Of a DNA stretch of 64,000 nt, positions 22,527 to 33,218 are shown one piece after another. Made by a program: the position numbers and the translations under genes. The notes under the pieces were generated by a model. The model saw only the letters and a program-made list of their open reading frames with translations. It had not been told where the DNA came from and did not search any database. This stretch comes from Heloderma charlesbogerti (taxonomy: Eukaryota > Chordata > Lepidosauria > Squamata > Helodermatidae): positions 496,001 to 560,000 of the forward strand of contig JANEZZ010002354.1 in assembly GCA_026122225.1 (NCBI GenBank), read 5' to 3'. Each line of letters begins with the position of its first letter. The stretch's first letter is position 1.

Positions 22527-23248
22527 TAGGGATGTTAGAGAACTCTGCCATGGACTCCAGTGAGGATTCTTTAGAATCCGCCCCCCCGGAATCTGTGGCA
22601 GAATGGCCTCCCGCCCCCATAGAATCCCCCCGGAACGGAGCTTACCTGGTGGCGGATGCGGCAGTGGCGGCAGCTCTGGTGGTGGCAGATACGGTGGCGG
22701 ATGCGGCAGCAGTGGCTCTGGCTGGTCTCCCAGCCGCTGCCGGGTTGCTGCGGCCACAAATGGCAGCTGTCGTAGCAGCCGCCATTTGTGTGGCTTCCTT
22801 TTGCCATGATAGGTTACGTAAATACTTATGTAGCCTATCATGGCAAAGAGCAGGGGTGCAAATGGCAGCCACTATGCCATCTGCGCCCCTGCTCTTTGCT
22901 GTGATAGGCTACGAAGTATTTACGTAGCCTATCACGGCAAAAGGTAGCCACACAAATGCCGTAGTGGTCGCCATTTGCGTGGCTGTCTTTTACTGTGTTA
23001 GGCTATGTAAGTATTTACATTTACGGCTTGGCAGACATGCAAATGGCGGCCGGTGTAGTGGCCGCCATTTGCAGCCACAGCAGCCTGGCTGCCGCCAGAA
23101 TTTCAGCTGCGGCCAGCCCCGGCCAGTGGCTCTGTGGAGTTGCCGTGGAGCGGAGCTGGCTGGGGAGGATTCCAGCGGGAGGGACGGAGCACCTCCCCCC
23201 CCACTGATGCCCCGGAACGGATGCGTGAGTGGGATTCGTACATCCCTA
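22527..23248. mobile_element. Palindrome-chain hAT-like MITE, copy B
   Basis: Begins TAGGGATGTTAGAGAACTCT and ends GATTCGTACATCCCTA. Flanks are GATTCAAA (22519-22526) and GATTCCAA (23249-23256), 7 of 8 identical. It carries a GAATCCGCC / GGAATCTGTGGC head hairpin, a G/C trinucleotide-rich stretch (GGTGGCGGATGCGGCAGTGG), then hairpins at 22805-22850 and 22898-22942 (GATAGGCTACG arms) and CAAATGGC / GCCATTTG stems around 22860-22885 and 23040-23070. Long GC-rich open frames on both strands are by-products of the symmetry. Confidence 0.9.
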
Positions 23249-23256
23249 GATTCCAA

Positions 23257-24699
23257 TGGTTCTAGCCCAGCTTTCTCCCTGACTTGCTACTTTCTTACAT
23301 GCAGGAAATATTTGTTGGCATGAGGTAGTATTAAATCAATCGTGTGAGCCTCCACCTTCAATTTGAAGTGGTATAGTCCTAGCATCAGTTTGCCATCATC
23401 CTTAATTACCGCTGGAAGATCCAGAAATTGATCCAAGGATAACTAGTATCAGTCTAACTCATGTTGAAACAATGCATAGTCTTCTGGCTTACAGAGTAGT
23501 TATTTTTAAGGCCATATGATAATTCAGGCCAGTTTCAGCCAGTCATTCGTAGGAGGAAGAAGTTGCCCTAAAAGGAGGGAAGACAGGAGAATTTTGGGAT
23601 ACATTTCTTTGTTGGGGTAGGCAGGATGTACACTTATCCTGGTCATTAAAGTTACTAGGTGTCCTTTAAAATGTCTTTGCTCCACTCTCTTGTCTCAGCT
23701 TTGTGTACTTCCTGGAATGCCCAAGGTAGAACATTGTATATCATGACATCCTTCCATGGGCATTCTAGGAAGGAAGGGAAGGTGGGAGAGGGCAACACTT
23801 AAAGAAAAACATTAAAATAACTTTCTCTTCATTTAGGAACACACACGGCCCATGGCATGATGTAATGTCCTCCCATGGGCATTCCAGGGAGCTAGTGGAA
23901 GTTATGGAGTGTCAGAGGCTAGACTCACATACAACACTAAGCCATCATTTATGGTAAGCATGGTTTGTTGCTTTAGCCATGTCTTGTCTTGCAGATGAAC
24001 AAGCAAACTGTGACTTGTTTTCCCTGTTTCTGGTTTGATTCTTTCTCGCCCATTTTGCCAGCCTTCAGAGTGGTTTCACTTCTGGCTGTTCTTGCTGGAC
24101 ACCTCTGTTTCAAGGCAGACAACAGGGCAAACAAGCCGGGGATAAGCTAGAATTCGGGGTCAGACATCACGACAAGCCATGGTTTAAACAAAGCATACTT
24201 CACAAGCCAACAGCAAACCGTGGGTTCTATTTGTGGTTAACAAACAATGGTTTGCTTGAGGGGATGGGTTCAGACACAACAAGCCAGATTTCAACAAACT
24301 ACACCATGGCTTAGCATTATGTGCAAACCAGGGTAGAGAGTGGTAGAAAGTTTTTTTTAAGTAAAAGAAAGAACACCCATACCCTGCTGCCATCATGTGA
24401 CTTTGTTAAGGTAAGCCACAAGCCACACTTCCCCTAAAAGTAATTCTCTCCCCACGCCCCCAAAAGGCAGAAAAACAACTGCCTTTCACTGTTGTGAGGC
24501 TCTTTCACTGGGGCTGGAGAATTTCCTGAAATTGGTCAGCAGGTTTCAGCATGCCCTTGGATGTTTTAGACCTTCAGAATACAAACAGCTGGGCTAGAAC
24601 TACACTAGTGCTTTTAATTGGCACTGAAGTGCACGGATAACTGTTGGGGCACATTATACATTCTGTATACTGCTTTTTTTGAGTTATTTCCCACTTTTT
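23257..24699. other. Mostly unassigned, with MITE-like blocks at about 23935-24345
   Basis: 23935-24345 carries repeated and inverted words (CTAAGCCATCATTTATGG, CGACAAGCCATGGTTTAAAC, GGTTAACAAACAATGGTTTG, CACCATGGCTTAGCATTATG) shared with 6555-6880. I infer decayed non-autonomous DNA elements. The rest shows nothing recognisable. Confidence 0.4.
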
Positions 24700-25294
24700 A
24701 TTCTGTATTATACAAAATACAGCAACAGATGACATTGCCACCACCCGCCGCTGCTGTCTTTGCTGCCACCGCCATCTCCTGAGGCTTGGACGTGCAGTGA
24801 CTCTTCTTGCAGGGAGTCACCATTTTTAAAATGGTGACTCCCTGGAAGAAGATGAGTCGCCGCATGTCCAGGCCTCAGGAGATGATGGCAGCGGCAGCAG
24901 CAGGTGGCAGCAAAAACAGCAGCACCAGAGGTGGTGGGAGGTGGTGAAGAGAGCAGCGGCGGCAGTGGCAGTGAAGATGGCAGTGGTGCGGTGGCAGCGG
25001 CAGAGAAAATGGTGGCGGTGGAGAAGGCAGTGGCGCGGCAGCGGTGAGGATAGGGCGGTGGTGGCAGAGAAGGAGGCTCAGGTAAGGACCTAGAGGTGTG
25101 GGGGGCGGCTGGGCTGGGGAGGCTGGGCCGGGGGCCAAAGCTCCAAAGCGCACCGAATCCTTTGGTGAGCCCCCAACCCGCTCCAGGTCACTTTGTGCCC
25201 CCTCCGCTTCTCATTGGAAGGGGCACAAAGTGACCTGAAGTGGCCCACTTCGACTCGGGGTTCAGGCCTCAGGCTGAAGCGGTGCACAGCCCTA
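24700..25294. mobile_element. GC-rich hAT-like MITE
   Basis: The right end is AGCGGTGCACAGCCCTA, whose reverse complement is TAGGGCTGTGCAC, a hAT-style terminus. A long inverted repeat is centred near 24832 (GGAGTCACCATTTTTAAAAT / GGTGACTCCC, with CTCAGGAG outer arms). The interior has GCGGC/GTGGC trinucleotide-like runs. A second inverted pair is at 25189-25230 (AGGTCACTTTGTGCCCC). The left end is not resolved. Confidence 0.6.
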
Positions 25295-25386
25295 ATTATA
25301 ATCCCAGGTGGAAACTCAGCAGGGTAATGACTGGCTCTTGGGAATAGTCCTTTGTGAAAGAAGAGATGTGACCCAGGGAAACTGGC

Positions 25387-25925
25387 TGTCAGGAGCACCC
25401 TAGCGGCCTCTTTCAGTCTACTCCAATAGCCAACTCAAGACACAGACAAAACAATTCTTTTCAAGGCTTTAATCCTTTTACAACTTAATGACTCTTTCAG
25501 ATGCTAATCACCAGCGACTAAGCAATGAACAGCAGAGTAGCCTATGCTCCGAGTTAGGCAGTTGGTCCCCGTTTGAAGGAGAATCACTTGAAGACCCTGA
25601 ACTTATGGGCTAGGGAGAGTTCCTCCCTCTTTCCCTTGGGTCCTCGGGACGCGACCTTTGCTTGCACGCCAAACGGGCGCTACGCCTCCTTTCTGCACCC
25701 TCCATCACTTGTTGCTCCCTGCATATGTGTCGAGCATCTAGCAAGCCCCCCTTCCACACTCTCTCACTGCCAGGGTCACTATCTATCTCAGGAATGCTGG
25801 CAGAAGGAATCTGTGCCAGCTGCTGTGCCTGGGAGGGATGAGCGGGCTCCTCTCCCATGGATTGCTGTTCCCCCTCAGAATCAGAACTGCTCTGGGGTTC
25901 TATGGGCTCAGTTTCCACCCTGACA
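25387..25925 (-). repeat. 3' LTR of the Gypsy element
   Basis: On the minus strand it starts TGTCAGGGTGG and ends CTCCTGACA, so it has TGTCAGG / CCTGACA inverted ends. The last 109 bp match the partial 5' LTR at 29512-29620 with few differences (for example ACAATTC against ACGATTC). A G-rich polypurine tract (GGGAGCGGGGA) lies just outside it at about 25929-25939. Confidence 0.9.
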
Positions 25926-26008
25926 TCATCCCCGCTCCCATGAGGCCCCCCCCTCATGCCCCTCCCCTGGGGCCCCAGGATTGTGGGGGTGCAGCTGGTG
26001 GAAGCACC

Positions 26009-26647
26009 TCAGCAGCAACAGAGTATGCACATTTTCTGCAGGTTCCCAGGATCGCTCATCTGGCCCTTCCAGTCCACTAGATATTGCAGGTGGCTGAAAG
26101 AAATGTGGGAGTCCAGAATCTCTGCGACCTCAAACTCCTCCTCCCTGTCCACCAGCACTGGTGGAGGGGGGGGGGAGCCGGCCGAGCGATGAGGGTCACC
26201 AGAAACCAGGGGGGACAGCAACGACCGATGAAAAACAGGATGGATCTTCATGGAGGGGGGGAGAGACAGGCGAAAAGCAACAGGTTTAATCTGGGCCATA
26301 ATCTGGAAAGGCCCCGTGCAGTGAGGCGTGAGCTTCCTTGTGGGTGAGTGAGATTGGAGGTATTGGGTGGACAACCAAACCCAGTTCCCCAGTTGCAGAG
26401 ACGGACCCGGCTGGCGATGCCGGTCCATAGAGGCCTTGTAGGCTGTCTTGGCTTGCTCGAGGGAGGCCCGTAAGAGGTGGTGTACCACTCGCAACTCCTC
26501 TAAAAAGTCATGGGCCGCCGGCACCGAAGAGGGAGCTAGGGTGGACAGGAAAGCCTTGGGGTGGTAACCAAAATTGGCAAAAAATGGAGTTTGGCAGGTG
26601 GAAGCATGGCAGGCATTGTTACAAGCAAATTCTGCACCAGACAGCAA
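26009..26647 (-). pseudogene. Gypsy integrase C-terminus with chromodomain
   Basis: 212 codons are open. The first part is integrase C-terminal (FACNNACHASTCQTPFFANF, then a GPFQI block and PVFHRSLLSPL). The end has a chromodomain-like segment (EEEFEVAEILDSHI ... LQYLVDWKG) around residues 168-203. Chromodomains of this group guide integration to marked chromatin (family knowledge). The W..Y/P part after LVDWKG is altered (QMSDPGNLQ), so the fold may be impaired. Confidence 0.9.
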
Positions 26648-26653
26648 GGAAAA

Positions 26654-27330
26654 TCAGTCATCTTGCTGGTAATTGACATAACAGTGCAAATATTGCTCCA
26701 GAGTCACATTGGTGCACTCGGTCTGACCATCCGTCTGTGGATGGTGGGTGGAAGAAAGACGGAGCGTCACATGGAGAAGCCCAAGTAGCTCCCTCCAGAA
26801 ATGGGCAGTGAATTGGGCCCCCCTATCCGAAATGAGACACCTGGGCCATCCGTGGAGCCAAAAAAAGCTCCGCCGTCTCCCTGGCTGTGGGCAACCCAGA
26901 GCAGGGGATGAAATGGGCCATCTTAGAAAACAAATCCACCACCACCAGAATAGCGGTCTTACCGTGTGAGTGAGGCAAGTCAGTGATGAAGTCAAGGGAG
27001 AGCAGTTTCCAAGGTCCTGAGGGGGAAGGCAGGGGGTGAAGCAAGCCTGTGGGCTTGCCTGAGGGGGCCTTAGCCTGCTGGCAGGTTGGGCAGGAGGTGA
27101 CATTGGTCTTGACGTCCCGACACACACGAGGCCACCAAAAATCCCGCATCACTCCGTGCAGGGTCTTGGCAAAGCCAAAATGCCTAGCGGTGGGGGAGTC
27201 GTGGCACTGATGGAGGACCTTCTTGTGGAGGGGTCTAGAAGGCACATAGACCTGGCCGGAATGGTAAATCAGGCCACCTTGCAAAGAGAAGGGGGTAGAG
27301 TGGGGGGGGTCAGAGGCTAGCCCCAATTCC
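26654..27330 (-). pseudogene. Gypsy integrase (frameshifted)
   Basis: The N-terminal zinc-binding part reads HQCHDSPTARHFGFAKTLHG ... CPTCQQAK (H2C2). The catalytic core begins LLSLDFITDLPHSHGKTAIL (first Asp) and VVVDLFSKMAHFIP. The frame then shifts near 26850, and the core continues with ISDRGAQFTAHFWREL (second Asp) and HPQTDGQTECTN (Glu). All three catalytic residues are present, but not in one frame. Confidence 0.9.
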
Positions 27331-27399
27331 TCCACTGTTGTGTGGACAAAAGCATCCTGAGCCTGTGCCAAGTGAAGGAGCTCCTCCCAAGAGTGAGGC

Positions 27400-28238
27400 T
27401 CCGCAGCTGCCGCCAGGCTCTGGGGGGAAGAATCAGAAGGGGGGGAATTTCCCTCACCCCCTGGCTGGAGGTCCGGCTTACAAGAAAGAGCATCTGCTTG
27501 TAGGTTGTCGGAGGCCTTCACATGGCAAATCTTAAGGTGGAACCGGGGGGAAAAAAGTGACCATCTAATCTGCCACTGGTTTAAGGCACGGGCTCTTATC
27601 TTGGCTCGCCCCAGGCACTCCAGCATCTCGGGTATGAGGGGGAGGGGGTACTTGTCGGGGATCGAGACCGAATTCAATGCTCTGTATCGGGTGGAGTTCT
27701 CCTGATTTCTTGGTCACAAAGATGGTAGGGGCACAAGTGGGGGAGGTGGAGGGGCGAATGAAGCCACGTCTGAGGTTTGTGTCCAAAAACTCCCACAGAG
27801 CTCGACGTTCTGGCTCCAGCATCGAATACAGCCAGCCAATGGGGATGGTCGCCCCAGGAATGAGGTTAATGGCACAGTCAAAAGGGCGGTGGGGGGGGGA
27901 AGCTGGTCGGCCTCCTCCTTGTCGAAAACATCCCGAAAAGCCACATACTTCTCTGGGAGGATCACGGTAGCTGAAGAACTGTCAGAAGCAGATGAGGAGG
28001 GGGAGGAAAGGGTTAAGGCCTGGACTGGGACTGGCATCTCGTTTGGGAGGCAATGCTCCCGGCAGTAGAGAGATGCAAATTCCACTTGTTGAAGCCCCCA
28101 AGAAATCTGAGGATTATGCTTAGAGAGCCAGGAAACACCCAGCACGATTGGGTATTGGGGAACCTTGGCCAAGTGAAAGTGAATCTGCTCAACGTGGGAC
28201 TGGGCGCGCAGAGTGAGTGGAACTGTAATCTGGGTCAC
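27400..28238 (-). pseudogene. Gypsy RT/RNase H remnant with internal deletion
   Basis: The RT entry region is visible: VLGVSWLSKHNPQISW, YVAFRDVFDKEEADQLPP, MLEPERRALWEFLDTNLRRG, APTIFVTKKSGELHP and SVSIPDKYPLPLIPEM. Just after ECLGRAKI (about 27600) the sequence jumps to an RNase H C-terminal segment (RWSLFSPRFHLKICHVKASD, NLQADALS). The catalytic YxDD region and most of RNase H are missing. Several frameshifts lie upstream. Confidence 0.9.
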
Positions 28239-28464
28239 CGTGCCCTAAGAAAGAGGACGCCCATCGATGGTCTCCACTGCCAAGGGGGCAGGAAGGGGCA
28301 GGGTAGGAATCTTGTGGAAGAGACAAGAGAGCGAACGTTTCATCCATGAAACTGTTCGTAGCCCCAAAGTCCACTAAAGCTAGGGCCTCCACCCCACCCC
28401 AGTGGGAGGAGTGGAGGTGAACATGCAATAGCAGATGGGAGGGTGGGGGGGTTGTGGAAGGCAC
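28189..28464 (-). pseudogene. Gypsy aspartic protease (catalytic triplet changed)
   Basis: The retropepsin active-site region reads ALVDFGATNSFMDETFA. The family triplet D-S/T-G is D-F-G here, which one base change (TCT to TTT) would explain. The frame then runs on into the RT spacer in another frame. The protease would normally cut the Gag-Pol polyprotein. Confidence 0.85.
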
Positions 28465-29463
28465 CCACCTGGTGTCGAACCGACCCCCACACTGGAGACC
28501 TCCAACAGGCTTGGGGGGCAGCCTAGTCAGGCCTGGGGACGAGGAGGAGGAGGAGGAGGAAGGAGAGGAGAGGGAGGCAGTGGGGCTGCAGATCTAGAGC
28601 AGCAGGTTTTGGCGAAATGTCCCAGCTTTCCACACCGAAAGCATCGGCGCTCCACGCGCCCTGCTCTAGTTCCTCTGGCAGCAGTGGGGCTCGGGTAGCT
28701 CCCAGCTGCATCAGGGTCTCCCCTGCTCCCACTGCAGGGGCAGGGGGAGGGGGAAGGAAACATGGGGGAATAGGAGGAGGGAAATCTCGGCCCCGGCGCC
28801 CCATCGGGTCTGCCGGTGCCCCTCCAGCCGACTATCTATCTGGAGGCAGGTCTGGATGAGGTCCTCCAAAGTAGGCGGGCTAGGCATGCATGCCAACTCA
28901 TCCAAGATCTCGTCGTTCAAACCATCCAAAAACTGAGCCACCAGCACGGCATCATTCCACTGTCAATCCTGCATCAGCAAGTGAAAAGTTGTTGTGTAGC
29001 TGGAAACTGAGTCCTTGCCCTGCCTGAGGCGGCGAATCTCCCGAGAAGCCATCTGCGTGCGCAGGGGGTCACCAAAAAAACAGGCCATCGCTGTCATGAA
29101 ACCTTGGTAGTCCCTGAGTAGGGGGTCATTAGCGAGAAGAAGTCCCAAAGCCCATTTAGCTGCCACGCCGGAAAGTAGGTTAATGAAGAAGCCCACATGA
29201 ACCTGTTCTGTTAGGAAATCCTCAGGTCGTAGGTGCATGTACAGCTCCGATTGGGCCAGAAAAATTTGAAAAAGTCCTTTCTCACCAGAAAACTTCTCTG
29301 GCAAAGCCACCGGGCACTTGTGGCGGGGGGGAATCGGAGGTGGTGGGGGTTGAACCGCAGCTTGCAGATTCTGTACGGCAGTTGTCAGTTGAGCCACTTG
29401 ATCACGGAGAGCCTGGTTCTCTTGCGCCAGAGCTTGCACCGCCGGGTCACTGGCAACCTCCAT
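28440..29463 (-). pseudogene. Gypsy gag (stop and frameshift)
   Basis: Starts at 29463 with MEVASDPAVQALAQENQALR, then a leucine-spaced coiled segment and a PPPPPIPPR stretch. The capsid-like part contains LPEKFSGEKGLFQIFLAQSE and SREIRRLRQGKDSVSSYTT. A stop falls near 28964, and the frame continues as AQFLDGLNDEILDELACM. Further on, a CCHC zinc knuckle (CFRCGKLGHFAKTC, about 28655-28615) reads in a second frame. Related gag genes were domesticated as PEG10/RTL-type genes in mammals (family knowledge). Confidence 0.9.
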
Positions 29464-29511
29464 CGGCAGCAGGAGAAGAGAGAGAGAAAAAAAGAGGAAC
29501 GGGGACCAGGC

Positions 29512-29620
29512 TGTCAGGAGCGCCCTAGCAGCCTCTTTCAGTCTACTCCAATAGCCAACTCAAGACACAGACAAAACGATTCTTTTCAAGGCTTTAATCC
29601 TTTTACAACTAAATGACTCT
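29512..29620 (-). repeat. Partial 5' LTR of the Gypsy element
   Basis: 109 bp matching the inner end of the 3' LTR. Similarity stops abruptly after GACTCT at 29620, where MITE-type sequence begins, so about 430 bp of LTR and the outer flank are absent. Confidence 0.9.
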
Positions 29621-30007
29621 ACGCTATTTGCGTTCCCCTTATTTTCGCTGTCTTAGTCTACGTAAATCTTGACGTAGACTAAGATGTGCCAAAATAAGGA
29701 ATGCAAATGGCGGCGGCCGTGGCCACCGCCATTTGCATACGCGCATTGTTGTTTTTTTTAAAGTCAGCTGTGATAGGCTACATAAACATTTATGGAGCCT
29801 ATCATGGTTTTTTAAAAAAACTTAGCCGTGATAGGCTATGTTTTTGTTTTTTTTAAAACTGGAAATGGCAGCGGTGAAAGACCGCAGCCATTGAACCGCC
29901 GCTGCAGCCGCCAGGAAGATCCACCCCAGGTAAGTCTCATCCCGGGGGGGCGCGGGGGGGCAGACCGTTCCGCCACTGATTTCGGGTGGAATTCTCTGAC
30001 ATCCCTA
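29621..30007. mobile_element. Palindrome-chain MITE, copy C (left end missing)
   Basis: It begins inside the element with ACGCTATTTGCGTTCCCC, the central hairpin half of other copies. It continues through a TCTTAGTCTACGTAAATC hairpin (29654-29689), a CAAATGGCGGCGGCCGTGGC / GCCATTTG hairpin (29704-29738), a GTGATAGGCTAC hairpin (29769-29806) and the tail with CCCCAGGTAAGTCTCAT, ending GACATCCCTA at 30007. Its right flank is L1 ORF1. Confidence 0.85.
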
Positions 30008-30576
30008 CTTCCAGGCAGCCTCCCTTGCCAAATGCAGGATATATGTAATTCTTTGTGGAGACTTTTGCAAATTGAGCTATGATGGTGTAATCAATCCCTT
30101 TAGCATTTGGCACATGAAATGCCTGCTCAATATCAAGTAAATAATCAGATGGGATAGGGAGTATCTCATGCAAAAGTTTATCCACAAAAATAGGCAATTT
30201 TACATCATTAGGCAAATTTTTTATCCCAATAATATGTACATTGGATCTTTTCGTGAAGGCCTTCAGTTGAGAAATTCTATCAGAGATATTTTTAAAACAA
30301 ATTTGTGTTGTAGTTTCATTTCCTGCCACTCGGTCTTCCAGCTCGTTAATTTTTGTCTCCATTTTTTGCCGTGACGCATTAATTAAATCTACAGCTCCTT
30401 GCAGTGCGGTGATGGAATTTTGGATTAAGTCTAACCTTTTGACTTGCTCCGTAAATTGCGAAGATAAAGTATTTATCAGCGTAAATAATTCCCCTATATC
30501 TTCTCTTCTCTACACTTTTGACACAGAGGATGTGGGAGGAGTCGATGCCAGCTCCTTTCTTCTCCTCGGCGCAGAC
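30008..30576 (-). pseudogene. L1 ORF1 (RNA-binding protein) remnant
   Basis: On the minus strand the probable start at about 30577 gives MSAPRRKELAS, followed after one stop by a predicted coiled coil (LFTLINTLSSQFTEQVKRLD, METKINELEDRV). It then gives the RRM-like core (FTKRSNVHIIGIKNLPND, LDIEQAFHVPNAKG, YTIIAQF), open from 30362 to 29937 through the MITE junction. The pattern of coiled coil, then RSNVxIxGI and xERAHR-like motifs, is that of L1 ORF1p. The C-terminus is lost at the MITE junction. Confidence 0.8.
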
Positions 30577-31015
30577 ATGTTTTTCTCAGACAGATCTTAC
30601 AGGTCCTCAGGTGTTCTTAGATATTGTTAACCTTTCTTAAATCATCCCTCAGAAGTTGTGGATATTTCTTAAAGCATATATTGTTATATTATTATATTGT
30701 AATATATTGTTATGGGACACGTCAGCCCTGTTTTCTCCTATAAAATAGGAGTCTCAGTACAGCTTTTTGCATTGGTAAAGCTCTGGGGAGATAATCCTGG
30801 AATCCAGCCCCCCACTATCTCATGGGGGTTACTTTTCTCCAAGGTGTTATCCAGAGCTGCTGCCTTGCCCCCCCTTTCAATTCCAGGGGGGAGATGAAAA
30901 GGTTTTTCAACCTTTTAAAAAGCTGTTTGAGAAAGCTCCCACGGAACACCAGTGGGAAGCTACCAGAGTGGCATCGGTCCCAGCCAGAAGTCCAAGAATT
31001 CATATTTTGATACCT
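30577..31015 (-). mobile_element. Probable L1 5' UTR
   Basis: It lies directly upstream of the ORF1 remnant in the same orientation and contains a palindromic AAAAGGTTTTTCAACCTTTT motif at about 30897-30916. Assigned by position only. Confidence 0.45.
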
Positions 31016-31088
31016 CTTCTTTTTACATGTTTCTCCCCAAATATGTATTTCTAAATAAGAATTTCTAAGGCTGCAATCCTATACATAC

Positions 31089-31184
31089 TTGTTGTTGTTC
31101 AGTCATTCAGTCGTGTCCGACTCTTCGTGACCCCATGGACATAGCACACCAGGCCTTCCTGTCCTCCGCCCTCTCCCGGAGTAA
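31089..31184 (-). mobile_element. BovB 3' end fragment
   Basis: GTTGTTCAGTCATTCAGTCG and CCGACTCTTCGTGACCCCAT, then GGCCTTCCTGTCCTCCGCCC. It matches the 3' terminus of the other BovB copies and is about 95 bp long. It is set inside a short repeat (CTGCAATCCTATACATACTT before, GAGTAAACATGTATAAGG after) of the type also seen at 54216-54310. Confidence 0.88.
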
Positions 31185-32408
31185 ACATCATGGAACATAG
31201 AGAAACTTATGTCTGAGTAAACATGTATAAGGTTGTTGTATAAATGTATTTTCTCTCAAAATATGCGTTGGAAAACATATTTTGATACATTTTTGAGCTG
31301 AGAACTAGGTTGGAATATTTAGGAAGTGTGACATCTGATACAAACAAGGTTCCAATGTTCCCCATTAGCTGAGCAGCTCTGCATCAGGTTAGTTTATATT
31401 GGAATTCACAATGGCTGAAATTCCTCAAGAATCCCTAGACCTGTATTCTATTCAGATACAGGGAATTCACTGTGCACTGTCTGCTTAAGCACAACCTAGC
31501 CTCTAGACTCTCCTCATCTTTTCCTTGCTTTGACCCTGCTGCAGGTTTACATTAAGAACCCTATATACAGGGAACCATATATAGCCCAGCTAATTAACCT
31601 GTTTAATTACCAGCACCCGTATGGATCCAGAATTCAACAGTCAAGGTTCAGTAGACAACACATAACTAAGCCAAATGCTCCAGCCATGATGGAGGTCTAT
31701 CAAGGTCTCAAGAAACCTTCTGAAATTGCTACCTGCCTGGGCCTGCAAAATTGGGTGAGGGTGGGTGGGGGGGTGGGGGGGTGTTTTCAGACATCTGGCA
31801 GGCCACACTATAAGTTTGACTGGTGGGCTATATTCAATGTTTGGGTTTCTTACTTCATACAGACCTGGGCTACAGAAATGTCCACATCTGTGCTAGGCCC
31901 TGTTGGTCAACAGTGGGATCACCTCAGGGCTAATTCAACAAAACATTAGTGGCATGACACTTGGAAGGTATTAATAGCAAATTACTCTTTAAAGATGCAT
32001 TGGCAATACATCTTTCAGCATGCAGGGATAGATGCTGAAGTGACTGATATTGTTCCTCAACAACAGGGATTTCTCACATTAATATCCTTCAGAAATAGCC
32101 CTCCGTGAAATTTATGAGAGCTCCTGGCAGCCCAGGTAGCCATAAAATATTAATCAAATGTATGTGTGTGTTGCAGTAATATATACATAAAGAACCAAAG
32201 AGCATTAAGATTCCAATGGGACCATTAAGAGACCCATAAAAATAAAATGTCAAAAGAGAGACATTGTCAAGCTTGTCAGGATCCAGAGCTTCATTTACCT
32301 TAATATTTCTTCTTTATGTTCCCTTCCAATACTAGGAAGACTACTGAAGCTCCAAAGTGAAGATCTCAATATGACTGAATTCTTAGCACTGCATTTCATA
32401 AACAAGGG
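31185..32408. other. Mostly unassigned; G-rich tract at 31754-31784
   Basis: No gene found. The tract GGGTGAGGGTGGGTGGGGGG, continued by GTGGGGGGGTG, has at least four G runs and could form a G-quadruplex on the plus strand. The open frame at 31530-31949 has no recognisable domain. Confidence 0.45.
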
Positions 32409-32645
32409 AGACAGTGTGGTATAGTGGACAGAAAGTTGCACTTTGTGGAGACCCTGGGTTCAAATTCCGGCTATGTTCAGCCATGACCATCACTAGGCAT
32501 CCATGGTTATGTCACATCTCTCAGTCTAACTTGCCTCAGAGTCACAGAGTTGTTTTGAGGATAAAATGGAATAATCTCATGCACACTGACCTGAGTCTCT
32601 TGGAGGAAAAATGGGACACAACTGTGAAAAAAATAGCTAGATAAT
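32409..32645 (+). mobile_element. tRNA-derived SINE
   Basis: A-box-like GTGTGGTATAGTGGACAGAA, B-box-like CCTGGGTTCAAATTCCGGCT, then a body with TTGCCTCAGAGTCACAGAGT and TTTTGAGGATAAAATGGAAT. It is the plus-strand form of the family at 21745 and 52818. It is decayed and ends AT-rich. Confidence 0.85.
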
Positions 32646-33079
32646 ATTTTGTTCTTAGGTTTCTGTCTACATAGAATGCAGTCACGATGGCTCCTTCCTT
32701 CCTCTGCTGAAATTCTTTCTCCAACTTTCTTGGACTTGTATTTAGTTTTTATTTATATTTTTAAAAAGTGTATGCTTGGCACTTTTCCCATGGGAAGCTC
32801 CCATGCTCAGTGAGTGGAAAAAGGGAACAGAAACTTTAAACTGAAGGTTTGCATGTTATTTCCTCTAAATTCAAACCCCTTAGGCTTCCATACAAAATAT
32901 AAAAGAAAAGCTTCTAGCATGGGGAATTATGCCTTCATATGAAGTCAGCTGTTTCCCTATGTTTTCAAGGAGACATATGTTCATGGACATTATAATGCTA
33001 TGCTTGGGATAAATAGACCTGGTTCAAAGAACCACTATGCAAATGGCCCTCAGCTTTGGTGTTTCCTAAACTATAGGGC
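32646..33079. other. Unassigned stretch
   Basis: No recognisable feature. Confidence 0.4.
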
Positions 33080-33218
33080 AGCGGTGGGCAGCTTGTGGGC
33101 CTCCGGATGTTTTGGCCTACAACCCCCATCAGTCCTAGCCAGCATCGCCAATGATGAGGAATCATGGGAGCTGTAGGCCAAAACATCTGGAGGGCCACTA
33201 ATTGCCCACCCCTGCTAT
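33080..33218. mobile_element. Short palindromic hAT-like MITE
   Basis: Left CAGCGGTGGGCAGCTTGTGG, right CCACTAATTGCCCACCCCTG. The arms pair along nearly their whole length through GGATGTTTTGGCCTACAAC / GCTGTAGGCCAAAACATCTG, with centre GCCAGCATCGCCAATGATGA. It belongs to the same family as 56521, 57665, 40324 and 48635. Confidence 0.85.

Larger units (their letters stand above)
25387..29620 (-). mobile_element. Gypsy-type LTR retrotransposon with chromodomain, decayed
   Basis: Minus-strand element: partial 5' LTR at 29620-29512, gag from 29463, then protease, RT remnant, RNase H remnant, integrase and chromodomain, ending in a 3' LTR at 25925-25387. The gag-pol order with a C-terminal chromodomain identifies a chromovirus, the vertebrate sushi-like Gypsy group. 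A deletion removes the RT core. It cannot move by itself. Confidence 0.92.

Noticed and set aside
22469..22927. GC-rich alanine-rich frames on both strands
   Set aside because: They arise from palindromic MITE copy B; symmetric GC-rich DNA gives matching open frames on both strands.
24875..25153. Proline-rich frame
   Set aside because: It is a translation of GGC/GTG-type repeats inside a GC-rich MITE.
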